Position numbers and translations under genes: made by a program. The notes under the pieces were generated by a model. That model saw nothing but the letters and a program-made list of their open reading frames with translations. It had not been told where the DNA came from and did no database searches. A DNA stretch of 64,000 nt from Rotaria macrura (Eukaryota > Rotifera > Eurotatoria > Philodinida > Philodinidae), in assembly GCA_900239685.1 (NCBI GenBank), contig OENT01000033.1, forward strand, positions 238,130 to 302,129. The letters are read 5' to 3'. This document shows, in pieces, positions 22,846-33,600 of this stretch (positions are counted from its first letter, which is position 1; each line of letters starts with the position of its first letter).

Positions 22846-25800
22846 GATGATTGAAGACGATTGTTAAAATTAATTTATGAAGAAATGATCTAGTGAAGAA
22901 TAGTTTTGGAAAAGTGGGAACAATAGGGGAAAATAGTCAGAAAAAAAAATTATAACTGTCATGAACAACAGAATTCACATACATCATCATCGATATCAAG
23001 GCAAGAGGAAGAAAGCTGTTTCATTCATTCATGAATCATGTCAAAGTGAGATTCTAGCCAATAGTGTTTTCTTTAGCTGGTAACTATTGAGAAGTGATAT
23101 TTAGATATAAATATTGATTGTTTTTCAAAAGGAATGAGAAAAATAGACGCAAAGTTATCATTGAAAAGATGTCGTTAGTAGATAGAATCTGAAAAAAGTT
23201 GACGATTTTGGGATTTTTGAAGTACAAAGATAAAAACGTAATCCCGAGATAAAAAAAACAAACAAACTGAAAGATGTGGATTGTTGAAAGATTCAATATG
23301 AATATGTTTTTTTTCTGTTCTTCTATGATGCTCACACTACGTTGATCTGACACTGAATTCTTGAGGAAAAGAGTTGCCATTCTAATCGATAATCCCATAA
23401 TAAATCCTTCAGAGTCCTCTCGTCGATAACTCCTTGTTTGGTTGTAATTTAACATTCGATTGAGGGAACCATGCCCACTAAGCCAAGGCTAAGTGAGTGG
23501 ATTATTTAGAAGATCTTTTTAAACGAATGATTAGTTTTTTCGGAGAAACGAATTTTGACTCATGAAAGAAGTACAAAAATCTACAGTGAATATGTATACA
23601 AGTGGATTTTAGGGTCAATTTGAGAGCATTTCTTTAGAAATCTCTAAGTTCATCTTGAAATGATTCTCGTTGTCTGATGACTCACAGATTCTGTTTTTGA
23701 AAAGTGAACTAGCGAGAGAAAGAAGCTGTTATATATATCTTAATGCATTGTACGTTTTCTCCTCATCAATCTTTCTGAAAATAGAAATCTATCGTTGATT
23801 TATAAGATTACAGTCTTTGGAAATTTTTCGAAGGAAAAAAATCCTTGACAACTATTAACTTATAAATATGCCGATTTTCCATTCGTAATAAATAATATAA
23901 GGCAGAATAAATTAGCTTGTCATATGAATGTACTGCAAAACTGGATTTATCTGTTGTGCTTCATTTAACGAAACAAGAGAGATCGTATATCGATTATTAT
24001 TAGTAACTAACATCATCAAATTTACAAGTCTATTTTGAAAAAATATCAACAAAATATTGATCTCGAAAGAAATAAATAAGAGGTGTTTCTAGTCATTTTT
24101 GAAATAGGAAAAAAAAGACAAAACAATTCCATTTTCAAGAAACAACAGGAAAAACTGCAGTTAAGAAATAGAGCTACTAGACCACGGCAAGTTTTCATAT
24201 TTTAGCTTGAACAACTTCTGTTGAAACACTCGCAGATCGAAGGATGCGGTCCATATACGCCACGTTTACGGGGCGTATCGTTCGACCTGGACTGTATCAC
24301 TTGAGTACGAGACTAGTTTGAATAAATGTAGCCAGATGACACCTTTGCTTTGATACCATGCAAATCATTTTGTTCCTATAATCAGCAGTATAATATTAAT
24401 ATATTTTATTCAAATTAAATAGTTTCCATATTAATACATAGAGAGCAGATTTACATGTGATGACGAGTATTTTGATTTCTCTAATAAAATAGACAGTGTT
24501 TCATATTTATTCTTGTTTCTGTAGAAATAAAAACCTGTTGCTTTAAAAAATAGGAATAATCCGTTAGAATGCCCATCAATAAACTGAAAAGAAACTAATG
24601 GCATGCATAAAAATATATAATATAGATTCGATAGTGATTGACGATTTAGTCTGATTTTTACAAAACAACATTATTTATAGTGTACGTATAAGTTCTTGTA
24701 TTGATTATGTTTCTGTTTCAGAGTCAACAGTAATATGACAGTAAGTGTAAAAATTATTCGTTCGCTTAGGCATGATAATGATATTTTGTCATCTATGGCT
24801 GAGCCCCAATCTATTCGAGTTACCAATTATATCTCATTTTTCAGTACGCAATAGACAGTTTTTATAGCACTGGTTTTAGTGATCTCTTCTTATTTATTTC
24901 TAATTTAAAAAACAACATTCTTCATGTATAGATGAGTTAAAATGATTCGCTCGCTGTTAAAAGATTCAAGCACGTCGAATTATTAACCATTATGGACGAA
25001 ACTTTCAATTTCATTTACTATTCTAGACCTTAAGAAGTACATAGCGCAGTTTAAATGGTTGCACCATTTTTTTAAAAATTTTGGATTCTCCGAGGATCAC
25101 CACTTCTGAACAAACAAAGTCTGATACCTCGAAGGTATAACTTCTCTTTTATTGGATAAAAAAAATGGAATCCAGGACGGAAACGAAATTACTAATCAGA
25201 ATAATAGTATTGATTTTGTGGAACTCACATATGTTTTGGAAGAAAATAGTGAGTGGAAGTTTCAGAGTGATATTTTTTATGCTCCTCATCCCCCCCCCCC
25301 ACGGTTACAGGCAAAGTCCCCGAGTCCAGACGCCCCCTCAGGGGATTCCAGACGCCCACACCTCCACCTCCCCTTATTATAGACCATAGAAACCAGTGTA
25401 TGAATCCATTACAGACATAACAACCAGCATTCTATTATCATTATATATTACAACGTTATTTGCCGCTTCTTTCAATGTTTTTAATAAGAAAAATGTTAAA
25501 TTAAGAAATATGAACAAAGAAATAGTGAAACTAACGATTGAATAGCAATGATGAAAATGAAAAATAGGGCGCCTATCAGGGAAAGACGATGCAAAAAAAT
25601 TAGTCATGTCACATTTCCTGTGCTTTCTATTAACATTTGAAGCTATAGATATTTGATTTCCACATTTAAGCCCGAACGGGGCTGCGCTAACAAGCGTTTT
25701 TGATAGTATTCGAGTGGATTTATTTATGGTCAAAACCAGCCATCGTCACCGTGCAAATGAAGGATTCCAACTCAAAAGTAGAGAAAGCTGAGTTTACAAT

Positions 25801-28800
25801 TGCAAAGAGGCATGCTCAATAGTAAATGAAATACGAAATTTTCTGTTCGTGACCAGCCTTATATGTCTCCGACAATGAAACTTTTCTTTGGATAATCATC
25901 TCGAAATTTGGCCTGAAAGGTAGTAGTGGAATGCGACTTTAAATAAACACGAATAAATAGAATAAAAACTCTTCAATTTTAAATGAATCGGCAGAATACA
26001 AAGTACTCTTTCAACATTTAGCTTTTATAAAAATGTTCGATATCTACGAAACAAGATAATGCTCCTACAAATCATCAGTATTTTTAATGAAATTCCGTAA
26101 CGAAACTTGCTTATAATATGTTTTGCTTGCTTATGTTGCTAATGGTCGCAACATAGACGATACTTTCCACTAAAACTCAACGAGCTTTATCAAATAAACT
26201 CATTTTCAGTCTCGTTTTATTTCCTTTTCTCATATGTTCCCTATAAATACTACAGTACGGAATTTCATTAGTATCCAAAAATCGCCGTGTTTTAAAGCTA
26301 TTGATTGTTTTTTGGCTGCTTTTGTTTATAAATTTACATATATTTTGCTATATTTGGAATTAGTATAAAATTTTGAAAATAGTGGACTGTTTAGTTGTTC
26401 AAAATTTAAAGTTTGATTTTTATCGAAAATTTTCGTGGTCAAAAGAAAGAAATTTGTTTTTCTCGGAATTCCAGTGAAAACCATAGTATTTGATGCAGAA
26501 TCGGATATTGAGGAGGGGTATTTGGTTTTTTTTTAAATTTTACTTTTTTTTATCCTACTGCATACTTCGAATTTTGAGACAATGGAGAAATTCTGTAACA
26601 TAGCTTGACAATGAAAAAAACAATAGGCTACCATCCCCAGCTCTCCTCTATACAAATATGTAAGATATTGAACAATGCCAGGAAACAAATTCAGAATTTT
26701 GTTTCGTATTTTCATAGAATTATGGTTGCTAATATTCTATATTTTGCTCTATACAGTCAAAAATTAAGACAACCATAACTTTTGAAGGAAATGATTCGCA
26801 CTCAAACCCTTTTAGGGCTTTTACTAGAGCACTATGTAGTATCTAAAGACAAAGTTTCATTGAAATCGATGGGTGGGGGGGGGACACTTGAAAAGGTTCC
26901 CTCGTCCGTCTAATGTATATATGTAAATGAATGATGAGAAAAATATGGACTCAGTCAATAAAGAGAATCGGCAATGGAAAAAGTTCTTTCATCAACTCAC
27001 TTCTAGAGTGAAATTCAAATGATAACTCGATGAATCCATGAAATTATTCGGACGATGAGATCTTGTATATTTCCATAGAAATCAAATATTATGTGATTCA
27101 TATGTCCCTGCATCATACTCTGCACCATTCACAATTAAGGATAAAAAACAAATATTAGCTGAATAAATAGTACAAATTTTCTTGCTAGATATCCCTCTTT
27201 TTCAATCTATAAATCTGAAACAAGAATCGAATGTCAACTGTCGTGTCGAGGACCACATGAAACGCAAAAATACTTCCTTTTGTTTATCGTAATTTTTAAA
27301 ATTACCATGTTTAACAATATTTTCTTGCTTTGCAAAATATTTTTGTTTTGTATCAACTCCTTTCATTTGATATTCGACAGGAATCTATGAAACAGGATAA
27401 TCGTTTATGTCGACTAACTTAAACTGACATTTAATGAAATTCAAAATTCAACAAAAAAACTGTTGGTATTGTTTTACCAATCAAAAGAGAAAAGGCACAT
27501 GGATGTTTTAATTCGATCATACATCTTAATGATATTCAAGCACCTTTATGGGGTGTCATCGATCCCATCTTCATTATCTTGCTTATGACATTTCTTAATT
27601 CAATAATATTGATTTATTTCTAATTAAGATACAAGTCAAATAGTGAAAAGCATTTTTTTCCTGTGTACATACACAGCGTGTATTATAAATATCTTTACTA
27701 TAGAAAGAATGAATATTTCTGTATTAGTTCAATGAATCAATCTCATTTTTCCACAATTAACGGAGTACGCTACACAATTTTTCATCATATGACAAGTATA
27801 TAAGTTGATACTGCTTTGAACTATGAATTTTCAATAAAATACAGATACGTGACTTTTTCAGTTTTGGTAAAAAAATGAAAGTGCGTATAGTGAGAACTTA
27901 ATATCTCAAGAACGCTTTGATAAATCAAGCTGAATTTTCTATCAATGATAAATATCTTATAGTTCTAATCACGATAAAAGTAACAAACATCCATTTCTTT
28001 CTAGTCACGAGATATAAAGCACACAATCTGCCTAAAATCATGACTTTGATGAGTCAGATTTTTAGAATATAAAGGTCTAAACTCTTTGAACTGAAAGTTA
28101 TAGTCCACGTACAACTCGGCAATATGTATACTAAAAACGAAATTTTTCTTGATTAGACAAGATTTTCTTTAAATATTGAGTGCTCAATATTTGCATTTTC
28201 TCCCAGTACTTTTATTCTAAGATTTTTTAACCAATTCATTAAAAATCGACTGGTCAAGATTTTTTTGAAATGAACATGTTGTTCAATATCGTAAAATGTG
28301 TTCGTCGATGAAATATATTAATCTTAGCGAAAGCTAATAATCTCAATTGAACAGGGAGAATTTTTACCGAAATTGTACAACTCTCGTTTGTGTATTTTAT
28401 TGGAAAGTCTTAGTTTGCAAGAACATCTAGCTATAGATGCTTTATGCAGAAAAAACTCTGAAGTTTTCATATGTTTACAATATGAAATCAGATTTATTAT
28501 TGTCTAAATTTTCTCACAAACTGTATGTGGCCTTCATTCCTTTTTGTTTCTTTAGTCCCTTTTAATCCCTTCAATTTCTTTGGTCGTCTGAGTACCTTTA
28601 ATCCCTTTAATTTCATTAGCTCCATCAGGGATTTTGGTGATTATGAGCGTGGCTGACATTATGAGTGCATAAGAGAGCCACAACCATGTCCAGAGGGACC
28701 AAAAGAATAAAGCTCGCATATAGTTTGTAAAAATAGTGAGACCTGGATAACTTTGATTTATTGTTGGCTATTCAGATGATCTTGATGGCACACCCTGTTA

Positions 28801-29689
28801 ATATATATTTGTATGTGTATTTACATCTTTACATCTAAATATTCATCAATTAAACTTGTGGATGTATACCATATGGCTCAAGAATTAATTCATGTCGATA
28901 CAAATGTATAACTTTGTAAACAAGTAGACGAAGAAAACTTGGAATCTATATGTAAGGTACTGTTTGAAATCATTTCTTTTGATAGAAAATAATAGCCAAC
29001 AAACTTCGATCGAAAGTATTGACTGTGAAAGATGATCATAACGAAATTTAGAGTACATGGCAGCACCCCGAATAACAGTTGCTGTCGAATAATGGACAAA
29101 TTTCAAGCATGGTCCTATTTTACAAAACTTCAATTGGAAATGTTTCGAAAAACATGTTATATTTCTTGTTGAATGATCTGAGCAAAAGTAAAATAACTAC
29201 GTGTACGTATCATCATAGACTCTTGCTTACATTCTACTAGTAATCATTGTCTGTCTGATTATTAAAAATGGAATAATCATGATAATCAAATCTTTGTTTC
29301 TATAGAGCAAATAGCAGTAACAATCAAAGAAGCTTATTCGTTTAAGAAATCAATCAGTTCAAATCCTGTGAGATTTATGTCTTCAGCTTTGTTAGTATTT
29401 CATGTAAAATATATTTAGAACACTCGATTTTTAATTTATCTATGCTAGTATGTTGATCAACGTAGTACTCTTCATTTCAGTAACAGCAATGAATCTACTT
29501 GACTATATTCGTCTATAACACTATCAATGCATAGAAGCGAAAAATTCTCAATCGACTGTCTCTTTCCATCGATTAATTACTTGACAGATTAATGTTTCCT
29601 TTTTGTCCAAAACATAGATTCCATTCGCTCTTATGACAGTGATTTAGATCCTCTCTACATGATTCATATATACACGATGGAAATCGGGA
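22846..29689. other. Long gene-poor region with repeat relics
   Basis: 6.8 kb without a supported gene. Notable content: an 11-base C run at 25290-25300 next to a GC-rich patch (to about 25375), a possible transposon edge at 26755-26895, and imperfect repeats of TTTAATCCCTTTAATTTC-like sequence around 28555-28625. Open frames of 60-120 codons exist but have no domains. Confidence 0.55.
26755..26895. repeat. Possible single-ended DNA transposon edge
   Basis: The sequence TATACAGTCAAAAATTAAG starts with TA-CAGT, as Tc1/mariner-type termini do, and runs into a 9-base G run (26875-26883). No matching inverted end was found within several kilobases, so this is only a suggestion. Confidence 0.2.
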
Positions 29690-30293
29690 GTTAGTCCAAG
29701 AGACCTGCGGGACAAAGTAATGCTTGTCCCAAATCTCGTTTGTCACGTTCATAAAAACATTTTTAGACGATGTTTATTTTCTGATAGTGATAAGACCATA
29801 ACTGATCGTAGAACACGATTAGATACAGATAAAATTAGTAATTTGTTATTTATTAAGAGAAATATGCGAGTTTTAAAAGATATTTATCCATCGGTTGTTC
29901 AAGTGTGCAATAAAAGAAATCATACTTTAACTTCAACGGATTCAACACTTACTGCAACATTAAATAAAAAAAGCAAATTGACCAGTGGAAGTACAGAAAT
30001 ACACGAAGCAACAGCTGATAAAAATGATGATGGGGATGAACAGTTTTAAATACAGCTTTCAATTATTTTTTTCTGTAATTCATTTAGATACTAAGATTTT
30101 CGTCATAAATAAAAAGCAAAAAGGGTCTAATATACTCTAATATAGCAATTCTGAAATTCGGGACAATATAATTTTTCTAATTGTCCCGAATACTGTTTGT
30201 CCCGTCCCGAAAAATTTTCGAGACAGTCCCACGGGACGGGACAAACGGGATTTTTCGGGATTCGGGACTGTCCCGCAGGACTCTAGTTAGTCC
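29690..30293 (+). mobile_element. Internally deleted hAT-family DNA transposon with 8-bp target-site duplication
   Basis: The element occupies 29698-30285 (588 bp) and is flanked by GTTAGTCC at 29690-29697 and again at 30286-30293, the 8-bp duplication expected of hAT. The terminal inverted repeats AAGAGACCTGCGGGACA and (reverse complement of the right end) TAGAGTCCTGCGGGACA match at 15 of 17 positions. The right subterminal region (30170-30280) is packed with GTCCCG/CGGGAC words in both orientations, the usual form of hAT transposase-binding repeats. The interior retains only the end of a transposase frame. The perfect duplication argues for a fairly recent insertion. It lies about 340 bp past the 3' end of the synaptotagmin-like gene. 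Confidence 0.9.
29720..30049 (+). pseudogene. hAT transposase C-terminal fragment
   Basis: An open frame inside the hAT element translates to FRRCLFSDSDKTITDRRTRL, then ISNLLFIKRNMRVL. This matches the hAT dimerisation motif pattern (R-x-FS-x-(A/G)...RR-x-(R/S)-L...LLFI-x-x-N). The zinc finger, the catalytic DDE residues and most of the protein are missing, so it cannot be active by itself. The frame ends in an acidic tail and a stop at 30047-30049. Confidence 0.8.
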
Positions 30294-30630
30294 GCATAGA
30301 CTACAAGTGTGATATGAACTTCCAAGATGATATAGTTATTCAAAACATAAGTTTAGATACTGTTCAAGCAAGAATAACTATCGAGATTTAGCTAATCATC
30401 AAACTTGTAGATATTTGCAAATTAAATAAACCTTTATTGAATTATTTAGGAAAACAAGAGCACCTTGTTAAATGACAAGCATGTATAAAAAATCAACAAC
30501 TCAACTCTTTCTTTTTCTCCTTTGAATATTCTTAATGGATACGTCACTGTTAATAATAATACTAATCATAATAATAGTAGTAATAATAATCATCATCATA
30601 CTAAAGCACCGGCAATCAATGTTTCGTAAA
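30294..30630. other. Short intergenic stretch with AAT/ATC-type simple repeats
   Basis: This is the 3' flank of the synaptotagmin-like gene. It contains a degenerate trinucleotide run (TAATAATAATCATCATCAT type) around 30549-30602. No gene. Confidence 0.6.
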
Positions 30631-33600
30631 TTATCTTTTTTCTTTAATTGGTGGTCGCAATCGAAATCTTAAGTTATGTGGAATCGTAGGTGCTCGAAGA
30701 AATTCTTCCCAAGCGTGTTTTTCTTCTTTTGTTGCATCTGACCATTTAACTGGCTTATTATTAAAATGTCCTGTTGCAACATTAAGGCGTACAAAACCGA
30801 TCATTTTCTTTCCGAAATTTTCTTGACACCAAATACTTATTTCAATAGATGTATTACTCAAGTTATCACGACGTATGCCTTCCCATCGCATTGGTACTTC
30901 CCACATCGGTGTTGGACCTTTACGTATGGCTGGTATTTTTCGTTTAACATCATCAGGCATTAATAAACTAAATCATATCGAATGTTGAAATCAAATCTAA
31001 CGATATGATACAACTAGATTTTCTTACCCTTTGCAAACCGTGTCAACTTGACGTTTACCGCAAAAGATAGCGTGTCCTTCTATGTGATGTACTTGTAATG
31101 TTCCAACATCTTTATTTTTTGGATTTTCAATAAATATCAGTTGAAACTGTATTTCACCTGGACCCAGAGTTGGTTCAACATTCGGTACTAACTAAATTCA
31201 ATTCGTTAAGCGATCTCAGTTGAAAATGTGGAGAACAAACAATAATTTACTTCATTTTTTTGCTTTTGAGCCGATAGTTCATACTCTTCTGCTCGATCCA
31301 ATGTACAATTAGTTAAGGGGATGTGTACTTCACCAAGAAAATCATTTTGCCCCAATGGTGCTTGATTCCACACTGATATCCATAGAACTCGAGTCTCAAA
31401 TTCTTGTTTAGTTACATGATACTGCGTAGTTAGTTAAGTGAGAATAAAAAAAAGAAATCTTTAGTTATTCTGGAAAAAGTCGTAATAAACAAAATCCTAC
31501 GCGAAGTTTTTCTTCAAAAATGGGATCAAGAGTATTCTTTTTCGTTGATGTTTTACGTTTGCTATTCTTTGAACGATCAGGTAATAAATAAACCTTAACA
31601 TAACTAAAAAAAATCGCAAAAAAAAGAGACCAATATTCATATGATTGACTTGCAAAATGAAACAAAAAAAAACCATTACGGGTCCGATAATTGATTTCGT
31701 TTTGCTCGAGCTAAATTCGTACATTTATGTATTAACACATCTAATGCACCCGTTATTGTTGTATAAATTAATCTTAATTCAATTTTACCAGATACTTCAA
31801 GGGTATAGCGAGCTTTTTTCTCACTAAACGTACTATTTATACTTGACTGTGAACCCTAAAAGAAACCGGAACAATTCTATATATTAAATAAACCTACTGG
31901 TGAGAGAGAATATTAATCTGTTAGTATCAAGAAGAATAAAAAATTTAAACAAGCATTAAGAGTGTAAACTTACACGCATATCCATGCACGAAGCTGCACG
32001 AGATGCTAAGCCCTAGAGTGTAATATTCTTAATATTATTTTACGAGGTTATTTTATGTTTTCTATCAATGAATTTCGTTCCCTTATTTCCTTTTGTTTGT
32101 CTTACATGCAGATAATCTAATTCTATATTTTCTTGACTTACCAGTCGAGCTTTTTCAAACTTTTTATCAATATCTTCATCGTCATCATCATCGTCACTAT
32201 TAATTGTATCCAAATTTCCAGCACTACCAAATGTTTCTCCACGTGTCTGATTATTATTACTAGAGTGATAAGAATTATTGGCTGATCGAATACTATCAGT
32301 ATTTGATTGTGCTCTTTGAAGTGGCTCATTTGATTCGAGAGTACTTGAAGCCAATTCAGCTAAACTAGCGTTCGACTCAGATTTTGGATCATTTATTGTT
32401 ATTCTTTTTTTGCGAGAGTCTAAATAGATATACAATGAATAAATTTCGAACGCCAAATAGGAATAATTTAACTTATACAAAGCTTATATATATATATATG
32501 GATAGATAGGGAGATAAAAGAAATCAAAATCGCATTAAAAAAAAGAAAACATTTCTATTGTGTTTGATAACGTGATTTGTCTCCTGCCCGGCGAACAGTG
32601 CGTTTTTTCTGTGAATTTATTGATGATGACGGTACTGTTGGTTCATCATCTTTGCTTGATGTTAAATGAAATTTCATAAGCAGATATTTTTTTATTGATA
32701 ATTTAACAGGCTGAGTTTCGAGTTGTTGTTTGACAACACTTGTTGCACTAGCCATTTTCTTCAGATTCGGATGCGGTAATGCAAGATGTTCGTTTTCTTG
32801 ATCAATACTGCCATCACTCCATCGTCTACCTAATGATTCTCTATCACGTTCATGTTCAACATGATTATCTTTTTTGGATACATTGAAATTCGTTTGACGT
32901 GATCGAGCCAGTGCTTCAATACGACCGAGTTCTTTTGAAAAAATATTCTTATGATTTTGATCGCCTCCAGTACCTTCTTCTTCTTCTTCTTCTTCTTCTT
33001 CTTCTCCAATACTATGTAAACTAGCTCGTGGAGTCGTCTTTGACGGTTCCGATGGAATTGTCACAACTTCATCCGAAGAAGAAATATCAAATTTACTACT
33101 CGGACATAATGTATTCGTATCAATTGGATTTGAATCATCATCAAAAACTTGTTCATAATAACCATGTGCGTCAGTATCTGGATTGAATATATGTGAATGT
33201 CCACATGGATCAGTAATGAATATTGCTGATGGAATATTGAAACTAGTTGGAGAATACGAGTGAACTTGTTGATTCTTGATTTTAGACTTTGCTCTTATGA
33301 ATAAACTTTCATCATTAGAATCTTCATCATCTAAACTATTTGATGATTGAGTATGAGAACGTGCTAATACTGATGCTGTTGTTGTTGTCGAACGTATTAT
33401 GGATGAAATATTGTTGTTACTCGTAATGTTATTATTAGACATTTGATTATCGCGTTTGTAAAGAGGTTTTGAGTTTGTTAAAATTGAACCATCAAATTGA
33501 AGTGCGGAAGAGAACGTATATGATGTAGATGATGGTTTTTTCGGTGGAATAAAAATAGGTACTGATCTTTCAGATTTTTTCCCGGACGGTTTTGCTCCTA

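Noticed and set aside
23084-23455. 123-codon minus-strand frame upstream of CHMP2
   Set aside because: Composition follows AT-rich DNA (Phe, Ile, Leu, Tyr), no domain, no neighbours in phase.
25152-25389. Two overlapping frames with Pro-rich ends
   Set aside because: The proline stretches come from the C-run and GC-rich patch; both frames are supported only by composition.
29120-30293. Idea that the hAT fragment is a domesticated host gene
   Set aside because: Intact 8-bp duplication and terminal repeats at both ends show it is an ordinary deleted element; the frame covers only the C-terminal motif.
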